Source: Parvularcula sp039198765 | GTDB lineage: Bacteria; Pseudomonadota; Alphaproteobacteria; Caulobacterales; Parvularculaceae | Length of the DNA stretch: 20,192 bases | Direction: 5' to 3' | NCBI GenBank assembly: GCA_039198765.1 | Contig: JBCCTF010000061.1 | Location: 1-20,192, forward strand | Part shown: piece by piece, positions 7,715-15,152 of the stretch | Position numbering within the stretch: the first letter of the stretch is position 1 | Layout: every line of letters begins with the position of its first letter | Notes under the pieces: model-generated | What the model saw: the letters and a program-made list of their open reading frames with translations, nothing else | What the model was told of the DNA's origin: nothing | The model's database searches: none | Position numbers and translations under genes: made by a program

Positions 7715-8343
7715 CCCCCTTCTTCATGATTTTCCTCAAGCATCTTAATCGCTTCACCGACCCGTCGGAGCGCACTTCGGACAGGAAACTTCTCGCGCTC
7801 AAGATCGAGCAACAGAAACGCTTCGCCGCCGATGAAGGCTGTGCTGACAAGGGTTGCGATTTCGTCGGCAGAGAATGGCTCCAGCCCACCGAAGCGCGCT
7901 TCGGCGCGATGTGCGATGTCATTGAGCAGATCATTCCATCCGGTAATCGCCGTGCGGACGACTTCCGCAACTTCTGGCTCCGACCAGCCAGCCGCCCAAA
8001 GCTCAAGGAGAACCCTCACGTATCCGGATTCCAGATCGGCATCGAGATAGTCGCAGGCCGTCGCCCATTGCTGCGAGAGCAGCATTTCCGGATCCTCAAA
8101 GAGCGCGTTTTGCCGCTCTAACAGCTGATCGTTGCTATGCTCGAACATGGCAATGACAAGCGCGCGCTTTGAGCCGAAGTAATAGTGGATCTGGCTGAGC
8201 GGCACACCCGCCATCGCGGCGACGTCCCGCGTAGAGAAACCGGCAAAGCCTTTCTCTCGTACCACGTCCTTGGCGGCCATCAAAAGCGCCGTGCGCGTGT
8301 CCAAGACCCCGCTAGTTCTCTTTGTTGCATGGGCTTTCGACAT
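7711..8343 (-). CDS. TetR-family transcriptional regulator
   Basis: A 210-residue DNA-binding repressor. The start at 8343 is set by AGGAGG 5 nt upstream; the open frame runs 74 codons further up but that part has no ribosome site and no domain. Residues about 15-65 form the TetR helix-turn-helix (FSTRDVAAMAGVPLSQIHYYF), a BetI-like version. The helical remainder would bind a small-molecule ligand. It overlaps the hydrolase-glycosyltransferase gene by 4 bp, so the two are one transcript and the ligand is probably related to the fusion enzyme's substrate or product. An inverted repeat inside its own promoter (8369-8384) suggests autorepression of both genes. Confidence 0.95.
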   Translation of the reverse strand: MSKAHATKRTSGVLDTRTALLMAAKDVVREKGFAGFSTRDVAAMAGVPLSQIHYYFGSKRALVIAMFEHSNDQLLERQNALFEDPEMLLSQQWATACDYLDADLESGYVRVLLELWAAGWSEPEVAEVVRTAITGWNDLLNDIAHRAEARFGGLEPFSADEIATLVSTAFIGGEAFLLLDLEREKFPVRSALRRVGEAIKMLEENHEEGG

Positions 8344-8362
8344 CCGGGCCTCCTTATGAAAT

Positions 8363-8391
8363 ATTAATTCGGTCGTCCGACCGATTGTCAA
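8363..8391 (-). promoter_or_regulatory. sigma-70-type promoter of the TetR-hydrolase/GT operon
   Basis: On the minus strand a perfect -35 box TTGACA (8391-8386) is followed by exactly 17 nt and ATTAAT (8368-8363) as -10. The start codon at 8343 gives a short leader containing AGGAGG. Confidence 0.75.
8369..8384. promoter_or_regulatory. TetR operator (inverted repeat inside the promoter spacer)
   Basis: TCGGTCG-TC-CGACCGA is a perfect 7-bp inverted repeat with a 2-bp centre. It fills 16 of the 17 bp between the -35 and -10 boxes, so a bound repressor would block RNA polymerase. Similar operators are typical of TetR regulators that repress themselves. The binding protein is inferred from position. 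Confidence 0.75.
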
Positions 8392-8621
8392 TACATACTG
8401 TTTTCGTCCACTAGTCGCTTTCGTTGCGCGCAGTTTTGATTGTTGACCGGGAGCTGCCACTTTTAATTGAGCCTGGACAGCTAAAACGTTGCAGAAAAAG
8501 GCATCAAGAATGCGTTTGGAGCACCGTGCGAATCCGCGCGGACTAGAAGGCACCACGGAGAGCAAGCTTCACCACAACATCGTCGGAGGCTAAGGTGACC
8601 TAGCGCTACCCGGTTACTACG

Positions 8622-11600
8622 ATGAGCATCGCCGCTTTTCTCGCCTCAATCGGTTTTCAGCAGTATCGCGCTCACTTTGAGAAACATGCGATCGATGAAG
8701 ACGTTCTCGCCGAATTGACTTCGGAGGACCTTCTGACGATCGGTGTCGAACCGCTGGGGCATCGGAAGAAGATCCTCGCGGCGATTTCCGATCGCCTTAA
8801 GGAAGATCACGCCGAGGAAGCCACCGATGACGCTCATCAGCGGAACGTCGCGGTGCTATTTGCTGATCTCGTCGACTCGACAACGATTAGTCAGCGCCTC
8901 GCCCCCGAAGCGCTGAGAGACTTCACGTCTGCGCACCAAGCGATCTCGAAAAACGCCGTAGAGCATTACGGTGGCAAGGTCGCGCAATTTCTGGGCGACG
9001 GCGTCTTAGCGTTTTTCGGGTTCCCGCGCGCTCACGAAGATGACGTACAGCGGGCTGCGCTGGCGTCGCTGGAATATCTAAACGGGCTCGAAGAGCTACA
9101 GAACCTATACGGAAGTGAACTTGATGCACCGGTTCGCGCACGGATTGGGTTGGAGTGTGGGCCGATCGTGATCGGTTCTAGCCTGGCGCCGGATAGCGGC
9201 GCCGTGGGTGAGACGCTAAATCTAGCATCGCGCCTACATTCATTAGCCGCTCCCAACGAGATCATCGTCGGCCCTCAGGCAAGGCAGCTCTTACCTGAAA
9301 CCATTCGACTGGACGCGCTCGGAGAACAGTCTCTCAAGGGTTTTGACGCCCCCGTACCGGCTTGGCGCGTCTCAAAACGAACGGAGCTCACAGCCAACAA
9401 TGAACACCGTCGAGGGCGTCCCCGCGGCGTTTTTGTCGGTCGAGAAGCGGAGCTAGGCGTTTTGTCCAAGGCGCTTGCCAGCGTCCGTGCGGGATCACCG
9501 GCCTGTGTACACGTCGTCGGTGAACCTGGGATCGGCAAGTCACGACTGATCGATGAGTTTCTATGCAGCGCACCTTTATCCACACGGGTTTTGGTCGGCC
9601 ATTGTGCGCCGCACGGGGCCGCCGCTCTGCACCCATTCGCCGGTATGCTCAAGCGCCGCGCCGCACTGGGCGCCGAACGCAGCGGTATACCCAAGCTTTC
9701 GGCGCTCCACCTCGAACTCGACGGGCTTGGCGGCGAACTGTCAGCCGACGCCCCGTATCTTGTGCGATTGGCAGGTTTCCAAGTTGATCAGGGGGCGATC
9801 GACACTGACACAATCCGAGCTCGAACTCAGATGGCGCTGCGCAACTGGATTGGGCGGCTCGGACGCATTCTTCCAACGATCGTGTTCGTCAACGATACCC
9901 ACTGGAGCGACGAGTTGACCGAGGAGCTCCTTGGGCAACTCGCAAAATCAGCTCCTCCCGGCGTGCTGCTTCTGTATTCATATCGTGTCGGTCATGGAGT
10001 ACCTTGGGCTCGACAGGAACATGAGGAAGTTCTTCCGCTCGAGCCGCTGGAGAATGAAGACTGCGAGCGCCTCTTTGAAAGCTGTTTCACTCAGGGGACG
10101 GCTCCGGTCTTTTCAGCGGACATCGCAGAGCGTAGCGCTGGAAATCCACTCTTTATTGAAGAGCTAGCGGCGCAGGCAAAAGCTGCCGACGATCGAACTT
10201 CGATAGCGCTGGACAAGGGCGGCCCATTAGCCGTCCCCTCGACCTTGTCAGGTTTGCTCTTGCAACGCGTCGACTTGCTTTCAGCAAAAGCGCAAGCCCT
10301 CCTACGGACGGCGTCAGCAATCGGGCGTCGTTTTTGGATCGAGATCGCTGAGGTTCCCGGCCCTTCGAGAAATCTAGCGATGAGCGAGATACTGGGAAGC
10401 GGGCTGCTGATCGCGGAAGAAAGCTCCGCCGGCGTCTACCGCTTCAAGCACGCATTGGTCCAAGAAGCTATCTACGAAAGCATGCTGAGTTCTGTCCGTC
10501 GCCGCATCCACGCTAAAGTCGCGCACCGCCTGGAAGACGCCTTCAATGGTCGTGAGCAAGATGTCGCGGAAGATCTCGCGCGTCATTTCGAGCTGGCGGA
10601 TGCCCCTAATTCCGCCAGCCGATACGGATTTGTCGCGGGAGAGAAGGCCCTTGCACTGTTCGCGCTGCGTGACGCTGCTCGATGGATCGACCTTGGTCTC
10701 TCACTCCTTCCTTCGGAACTTACGCCGGAAGAAGAGCGTGAACGGCTCCGCGCGATTTCCAACAGGATCCAGATCAGCTGCTGGGATGCTCAGTTTGGAG
10801 AGATGGTTGAGATGGCTGATCGAGAGCTGGATCGGATCCGCCAACTCGACGAGAAGTATGATCTATCCCGTATGCTGTCTTGGCTAGGCGAAGCATATCT
10901 CCACGACCAACGGTACGTTGAAAGCCGGGATATCTTGGTCGAGGCGGCGGAGCTCGGCGATCAGATTTCGGATGATCGCTGTGTAGCGCACGCAAGCGCG
11001 ATCCGGTTGTGGTTACGGACGATCACCGATCGTGCCGAGGATCATGTGTCTTTCGACGAGGAGGTCCTGCGCCTCGAGGGGTTCGGCGAAGATCAAAGAG
11101 ATCGACTGATAGCTACCTTCGCGAAATACGCGGCTTGCGTAAATGCTTGCGATAAAGGGCTTCTAAAAGACGCCGCCGAGAATGCTGCTTCATTGCTCGA
11201 GTTCGGAGCCGAGACCGGTTATCCACCGGCGATATGCTGGGGAGGGTGTCTGGCGGCCTACATCGAAGCTCTACACGGAAACAGCTCCAAGGCGCTTCGG
11301 CATTGCGAGGCGGCTGAGAATGCAGCGCAATGCGCCTTCGACCGCTTGGTCGTGCAACTGGCCAGGGCCGTGGTGCTGGAACGTAGCGGCGATTCCCAGG
11401 CCGCACTTGACCTCCTCGAACGCGTTGGTCGCCGTGTAACTGAGGTAGGCGCATTCTACCTCGGCCATATTTCGATCGTTGCTCGAGGTCGCGCGCTGAG
11501 GAGCATCGGGAAATGCGAAGAGGCCGTGAATGAGCTCTCCTACGTGGTCTCTCGCTTCGATCAATGGGGTCATGCAAAAGGCAAAGCGGCGGCGATGTTC

Positions 11601-11882
11601 GCCCTTGCCGAAGCGTGTGCTGATTTAGATGAGGCTAGCGCAAAAGCGACCGGGCTGTTGGAAGAAGCAGCCGAGATCGCACGTGTGTTCGGTATGAGAG
11701 GCTTGTTGGCCGAGGTGTACCTTTCGAGCGCTATCAAGCATCGAACTAGGGGTGATCAAGCAGCGGCCGCACGCCTTATAGAAGAGGCGCAGGCCGCCGC
11801 TCGCGGTCTCGGCTGGTTGTCGCTTGAACAGAAGATCAATGCGGCCGCAGCCGGCTTTTCGAGCGCTCGATCGGATCGATAG
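8622..11882 (+). CDS. SAM domain - class III adenylate/guanylate cyclase - AAA ATPase - TPR-like protein
   Basis: A 1086-residue signalling protein. Residues 1-62 are a SAM domain (IGVEPLGHRKKILAAI). Residues about 75-250 are a class III cyclase with metal aspartates in FADLVDST (Asp82) and FLGDG (Asp126), a substrate lysine in GGKVAQF (Lys119) and the transition-state pair Asn200 and Arg204 in GETLNLASRL. The residue seven before Asn200, usually Asp, Thr or Ser, is Gly193, so base specificity is uncertain. Residues about 268-560 are a STAND-like ATPase with Walker A GEPGIGKSR (300-308) and FVNDTHW as Walker B region. The rest is helical with TPR-like repeats, probably for ligand or partner sensing. 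It is cytoplasmic. The start is fixed by a stop seven codons upstream; the ribosome site is weak. Divergent from the TetR operon, 278 bp apart. Confidence 0.93.
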   Translation: MSIAAFLASIGFQQYRAHFEKHAIDEDVLAELTSEDLLTIGVEPLGHRKKILAAISDRLKEDHAEEATDDAHQRNVAVLFADLVDSTTISQRLAPEALRDFTSAHQAISKNAVEHYGGKVAQFLGDGVLAFFGFPRAHEDDVQRAALASLEYLNGLEELQNLYGSELDAPVRARIGLECGPIVIGSSLAPDSGAVGETLNLASRLHSLAAPNEIIVGPQARQLLPETIRLDALGEQSLKGFDAPVPAWRVSKRTELTANNEHRRGRPRGVFVGREAELGVLSKALASVRAGSPACVHVVGEPGIGKSRLIDEFLCSAPLSTRVLVGHCAPHGAAALHPFAGMLKRRAALGAERSGIPKLSALHLELDGLGGELSADAPYLVRLAGFQVDQGAIDTDTIRARTQMALRNWIGRLGRILPTIVFVNDTHWSDELTEELLGQLAKSAPPGVLLLYSYRVGHGVPWARQEHEEVLPLEPLENEDCERLFESCFTQGTAPVFSADIAERSAGNPLFIEELAAQAKAADDRTSIALDKGGPLAVPSTLSGLLLQRVDLLSAKAQALLRTASAIGRRFWIEIAEVPGPSRNLAMSEILGSGLLIAEESSAGVYRFKHALVQEAIYESMLSSVRRRIHAKVAHRLEDAFNGREQDVAEDLARHFELADAPNSASRYGFVAGEKALALFALRDAARWIDLGLSLLPSELTPEEERERLRAISNRIQISCWDAQFGEMVEMADRELDRIRQLDEKYDLSRMLSWLGEAYLHDQRYVESRDILVEAAELGDQISDDRCVAHASAIRLWLRTITDRAEDHVSFDEEVLRLEGFGEDQRDRLIATFAKYAACVNACDKGLLKDAAENAASLLEFGAETGYPPAICWGGCLAAYIEALHGNSSKALRHCEAAENAAQCAFDRLVVQLARAVVLERSGDSQAALDLLERVGRRVTEVGAFYLGHISIVARGRALRSIGKCEEAVNELSYVVSRFDQWGHAKGKAAAMFALAEACADLDEASAKATGLLEEAAEIARVFGMRGLLAEVYLSSAIKHRTRGDQAAAARLIEEAQAAARGLGWLSLEQKINAAAAGFSSARSDR

Positions 11883-11892
11883 TTCAGCCACT

Positions 11893-12270
11893 TTAGCCCA
11901 GCGCAACCCTCCACTGTTCAGTGTCTACGAACCAGCGTTCCTCTGTTATTCGACCAGACGTGTCGAACTTCCAAAGAATAGCGGACTGTGTCCCCTCAGG
12001 TACCTTGTTCGACTTCCATTTAACGAGGTTCATGACGTCGCCGTCTCCTCCAAAATAGGACATGTCGGTAATATCGAAGCCGCCGGGCAACGCTTCACCA
12101 ATGGAGTTCAATGCGGCGCGAAATGCGCTCCGGCCGCTAAGGACGTCGTTCTGACCTGGGATTACAAAGTTCATGTCTTCCGAGTAGAGCGCTGCCAGCT
12201 TGTCGAGTTCGCCCGCACCCAAGAAAGCCCAAGCCGTCTGTACGGTTTCGATGTTTTTTTCAGTCGTCAT
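11893..12270 (-). CDS. SnoaL-like (NTF2-fold) protein
   Basis: A 125-residue protein of the SnoaL/NTF2-like fold: an N-terminal helix pair (VQTAWAFLGAGELDKLAALY), then the YSEDMNFVIPG strand and alternating strands ending in ITEERWFVDTEQW. Members are small cyclases, isomerases or ligand-binding proteins, and the exact activity cannot be assigned. The ATG at 12270 is chosen over one 18 bp upstream because GGAG lies 8 nt before it. It ends 10 bp from the convergent cyclase gene and lies 111 bp downstream of the Crp/Fnr-type gene on the same strand. A 16-bp palindrome in that gap could control it. Confidence 0.88.
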   Translation of the reverse strand: MTTEKNIETVQTAWAFLGAGELDKLAALYSEDMNFVIPGQNDVLSGRSAFRAALNSIGEALPGGFDITDMSYFGGDGDVMNLVKWKSNKVPEGTQSAILWKFDTSGRITEERWFVDTEQWRVALG

Positions 12271-12342
12271 TTGATCGTCTCCTGTCATCGGGGGCTTCCA
12301 AGCGCCCTGACAACAGAATTAAGAGCTCTAGAGCCTCTTTTC

Positions 12343-12358
12343 TGCGAACTGGTTCGCA
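12343..12358. promoter_or_regulatory. 16-bp palindrome between the Crp/Fnr and SnoaL genes
   Basis: TGCGAAC-TG-GTTCGCA is a perfect 7-bp inverted repeat with a 2-bp centre, 73 bp upstream of the SnoaL-like start. It is operator-like. It does not match the CRP (TGTGA-N6-TCACA) or FNR (TTGAT-N4-ATCAA) consensus, so the binding protein is unknown. Confidence 0.45.
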
Positions 12359-12381
12359 CTCGGCAGCGCGTTTCACTGTTC

Positions 12382-13053
12382 TTAGGCGTCCAGAGCGGCG
12401 GCTACAGACTCGAGAGCCTTTAAATCAAGGATCTCGATCCGGTTTCGCGACAAAGCAATCCATCCGCGACTTCGCCAAGCGACCAGTATCTTGCCGACGC
12501 CTTCGCGTGTCGCGCCGACGAACTCAGCGAGGCCGCTTTGGGAGATGCGAACTGCGCCGTCCTCCCCGCCGATCCTGGACGCGAGAACCATCAGCCGTTT
12601 CGCCAGACGGACTGGAAGCGGCAGAAATGCCTCGTCCTCCATCAAGCCGTGCATCCAACGCAGCCGGACACACATGAGTTGTATCAGGTCGAGCGCCAGT
12701 TCAGGCTTGGCCTGGATTGAGTTCAAAACGTCACTGCGGTGAATACGCCGCAAGCGGCTCTGGCGAAGCGCCGTCGCAGCTGCGGTGCGCGGGCTTCCGT
12801 CGAAGAGGGCGATCTCTCCAAAAACATCTCCCTCGGCCATAACGCTCAAGGCGTATTTCTGGCCATCAGGAGATACGACGCCGATTTCAATGGCCCCTGT
12901 ATCGACGACATAAAGCGCATCGCCCGGGTCGCCGACATTGAATAGCATCTCGCCTGCCTCAACCACGACGGTCGAAGCACAGTTCAAAATAGCGCTCCGT
13001 AGCGCGGTGGTGGCTTGTGACAGCATTGGCAAGGTCACCGGGTCGCATTGCAT
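12382..13053 (-). CDS. Crp/Fnr-family transcriptional regulator
   Basis: A 223-residue regulator with an N-terminal cyclic-nucleotide-binding domain (about residues 20-130) and a C-terminal winged helix (ISQSGLAEFVGATREGVGKI, about 170-190). The phosphate-binding cassette FGEIALFDGSPRTA has the Glu (80) and Arg (89) that contact ribose and phosphate of cAMP in CRP, so cyclic-nucleotide binding is likely. It lacks the four FNR-type iron-sulfur cysteines. The start is uncertain: an open frame reaches 13152, but the domain begins after about 30 residues from the ATG at 13053, with GAGG close upstream; 13026 is a further option. The neighbouring class III cyclase is a natural source of its ligand (inference). 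Confidence 0.9.
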   Translation of the reverse strand: MQCDPVTLPMLSQATTALRSAILNCASTVVVEAGEMLFNVGDPGDALYVVDTGAIEIGVVSPDGQKYALSVMAEGDVFGEIALFDGSPRTAAATALRQSRLRRIHRSDVLNSIQAKPELALDLIQLMCVRLRWMHGLMEDEAFLPLPVRLAKRLMVLASRIGGEDGAVRISQSGLAEFVGATREGVGKILVAWRSRGWIALSRNRIEILDLKALESVAAALDA

Positions 13054-13215
13054 CCACCTCAGAATGCACGCGGTGTCGATCAAACACCATGAGCGTGAGA
13101 GATTACAGTTTGTGTTGGCGCCTGCGGTGCCTCGACCATCTCCAACGCGCATTGAGCAAACATTTCGTGTTGCGGTCCATCACTCAGGACGTGACCTAGC
13201 GACGAGCTGAACTGC

Positions 13216-13383
13216 CTAGTTGAGCAAATCGAAAACCGGCGCAGAGGAACGTCTCTGCTTTTTGGGTTCCGGAGTCAGCTGGACCGAGTCTGAGGGGCGT
13301 TCAGGCTCTGTCTGCGTTCGATCTGTTTCATGTAAGGCTCCAAAACCAGCGGATTGACGTTGAAGCTCGTGGTGTTTTTCCAT
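13216..13383 (-). CDS. possible small ORF, 55 residues
   Basis: An ATG at 13383 opens a 55-codon frame (begins MEKHHELQRQSAGF, ends SSAPVFDLLN) that is polar, proline- and glutamate-rich. A stop sits three codons before the ATG, and no ribosome site is visible. An overlapping open stretch in another frame looks equally coding-like. Chance is quite possible. Confidence 0.15.
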   Translation of the reverse strand: MEKHHELQRQSAGFGALHETDRTQTEPERPSDSVQLTPEPKKQRRSSAPVFDLLN

Positions 13384-13511
13384 TGTTCGTCAATGGACGC
13401 GCAGCCTGTGCTCTACGGAGAAGGATTACGGCCGCCGAGGCGGCAGCTACGCGAACCGGTTTCACTCCTACTGACTTTTCTGCGTCCCGCGGGTTGGGAA
13501 GCCGTCCGCTG

Positions 13512-13621
13512 ATGTGATGAAGCCGTCTGTCTTCGGCGGCAATCCGTACGTCCGGTAAGCGATCAAGAGCCGACTCTCAGGTTCCAGAGCCGATGGCGGT
13601 TCAGGGGCAGAAGCAGACATT
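13512..13621 (+). repeat. dispersed intergenic repeat, family 1
   Basis: Second clear copy of the element at 5467-5573, same orientation, with the exact shared 19-mer at 13591-13609. It ends 20 bp from the 3' end of the VPLPA-CTERM gene, as the other copy ends next to the 3' end of the glycosyltransferase fusion. Confidence 0.7.
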
Positions 13622-13641
13622 CAGCACGGCGACTTGTATCC

Positions 13642-14631
13642 TTAGACCGAGCTCCGACGGGGTGCTGTCGAGGCCTTTCTTCGAGCCATGACAAGTCCAC
13701 CGAGGGCTGCGATCAAAAGCCAACCTGTGGCAGGCAGCGGTATTGGCGTCACGGGCGAGTTTCCATTACCACCACCATTAACGGAGTCGTCCGGTACAAA
13801 ACCAGGCGGCAGGTAGATATTGTCGAAGATGTAGTACTCCGGCAACCGCACCGTTAAGTCATCGGGCACATTAAAGAAGGCCACCTCTCCCGGCACGAAG
13901 CCCACGGATTGGTTGGCGTCGACTTGGCCGTTGCAGCCTGCCTCGAGGCACGCCACTTGGCCTGATGCATTGACCCGCACTGTATTTGTCACGGAGCCGA
14001 CAAGAGGGGGAAAAGGCGCATTAGAAGTCTGATTGGTAGGCTGTAGCGTCCGCCCTGAGACCACCCCTGTTGCTAACCCAGCTGCATCGCCATCGCTCGG
14101 CCGCAACTCGTTCTGAGTTGCAAGGACCAATAGGCTGTTCATCACCACTGAAAACTGGAGTGACGCGATACCGTTTCCGCGCAACGCGATGTTCCCGTCT
14201 GCTGCAATGTTCGGGTAGACGAATGGAGCAGGCCCGCGGGCTTCGAGGGATTCCGCCGCCGGCCCAACGCAAGCGTCGGTAATAACGGCCTGACAAAAGA
14301 AAAAAGAAAACTGCCAGCTTGCGCCGCCATCCACACGGGCAACGCCGTCGTTGCGCAGCGCCTGGTTTGACACCGAAATGCCGACAGAACCGTTGTTAGA
14401 GCGCGCGGTGAAACTAGAGGTTTGCGCAAGCGGTCCAAACACCGAAAACCTTTCGAAGTCCTCAGTCACGCTTTGCGGCGTCGGTCCGTTGAAAATTGTA
14501 GAGAATGGTCCGACTTCGCGTCGAAAGCCAAAACCTCCACTATGATTTGTTGAAATGAGCGAAGTTGTCGCCGCCTCTGCAGTGCAAACTGACGTCAGAA
14601 ATGCAGCAAGGCACAGCCCAAGCCTATTCAT
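13642..14631 (-). CDS. VPLPA-CTERM sorting-domain surface protein
   Basis: A 329-residue exported protein. The start at 14631 follows GGGGGTG; an ATG 33 bp upstream would put extra residues before the signal peptide (LGLCLAAFLTSVCTAEA). The long middle is rich in Ser, Thr, Asn and Gly with beta-strand character and four to six cysteines. The C-terminus has the tripartite sorting signal: IPLPATGW, a hydrophobic helix (LLIAALGGLVMA) and basic RRK, with about nine further residues. Such tails (VPLPA/PEP-CTERM class) are cut by an exosortase-type enzyme and the protein is delivered to the surface. No exosortase gene is in this window, so the enzyme must be elsewhere. Function of the mature protein unknown. 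Confidence 0.85.
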   Translation of the reverse strand: MNRLGLCLAAFLTSVCTAEAATTSLISTNHSGGFGFRREVGPFSTIFNGPTPQSVTEDFERFSVFGPLAQTSSFTARSNNGSVGISVSNQALRNDGVARVDGGASWQFSFFFCQAVITDACVGPAAESLEARGPAPFVYPNIAADGNIALRGNGIASLQFSVVMNSLLVLATQNELRPSDGDAAGLATGVVSGRTLQPTNQTSNAPFPPLVGSVTNTVRVNASGQVACLEAGCNGQVDANQSVGFVPGEVAFFNVPDDLTVRLPEYYIFDNIYLPPGFVPDDSVNGGGNGNSPVTPIPLPATGWLLIAALGGLVMARRKASTAPRRSSV

Positions 14632-14688
14632 CACGCACCCCCAGAATGAACGCGACTCAGCCAAAATATTGGTGAGATGATCTTATCT

Positions 14689-14702
14689 GGGACAGCTGTC
14701 CC
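14689..14702. promoter_or_regulatory. 14-bp perfect palindrome upstream of the VPLPA-CTERM gene
   Basis: GGGACAGCTGTCCC is a perfect palindrome 58 bp before the start at 14631. On the minus strand GATAAGAT, a possible -10, follows it closely, so it could be an operator. The binding protein is unknown. Confidence 0.4.
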
Positions 14703-14782
14703 CCGTCCAGCCGCTTGGCAACTGTCCTCTTAAAACCGTCCGTTTACGATAGAAGAGCGGCCGCCGAATTAACCTACCGTGT

Positions 14783-14813
14783 GTCAGTAGTGGAGCAGAA
14801 GCAGACGTTTTGA
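14783..14813 (+). repeat. decayed copy of intergenic repeat family 1
   Basis: GGAGCAGAAGCAGACGTT matches the end of the 13.6-kb copy, with an exact 12-mer GCAGAAGCAGAC (14795-14806 and 13607-13618). The left part is too diverged to align with confidence. Confidence 0.4.
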
Positions 14814-15152
14814 TTGATCCGAGGTCGCCTTTGAAGGTGGTTTGAGCTGGACGTCACTACAGCGATCAGAGTGCCCCATGATTACCGACTAGTCGGGCGC
14901 AAACCGTCGTCGCGCCGGTTCCGCGGTCGTGCGTCATCATATGTGCGCAGGCTATTGGGCTTGAGCGCAGGGTCGGCACAATCGGACATGGAGTTGATGG
15001 GGCGCTTAACGACACCGCCCTTTTCGCGCGACGGCAACACGAAAACCGGAAACGCCGTTGATCGGCATGCGGCGCTCGGGCGCGTTGAAACGAAGCGCGT
15101 TTTTGACAGGATTGGCGGCGCTTTGGCGAAAGGCTTTTTCAGGAGAAAGTCG

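Larger units (their letters stand above)
13054..13641. other. intergenic stretch upstream of the Crp/Fnr gene
   Basis: About 590 bp without a convincing gene. It holds the upstream part of the Crp/Fnr frame, one possible 55-codon ORF (13216-13383, -), an overlapping roughly 45-codon open stretch in another minus frame that ends at about 13260 and has GC-rich third positions, and a family-1 repeat at 13512-13621. It may be a graveyard of older insertions. Confidence 0.4.
14632..15152. other. intergenic region between divergent exported-protein genes
   Basis: It contains the 14-bp palindrome at 14689-14702, a decayed family-1 repeat at about 14783-14813 and, from 14871, an open upstream extension of the next gene that I do not think is translated. 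TTGACA at 15103-15108 may be a -35 box for that gene, but no good -10 follows. Confidence 0.4.

Noticed and set aside
8344..8565. 74-codon upstream extension of the TetR gene
   Set aside because: It would run through the promoter and operator of the same gene, and AGGAGG lies 5 nt before the ATG at 8343.
12343..12358. LexA (SOS) box
   Set aside because: Alphaproteobacterial LexA sites are GTTC-N7-GTTC direct repeats and Gram-positive ones GAAC-N4-GTTC; here the spacing is 2, so neither fits.
8594..13197. Shared 11-mer GTGACCTAGCG upstream of the cyclase gene and upstream of the Crp/Fnr gene
   Set aside because: Many chance 11-mer pairs are expected in 20 kb, the copies are not palindromic and they point in unrelated directions relative to the two genes.
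14871..15152. N-terminal 94-codon extension of the secreted protein at 15153-16664
   Set aside because: It has no recognisable domain, would bury a signal peptide, and the TTG at 15153 has a well-spaced AGGAG.
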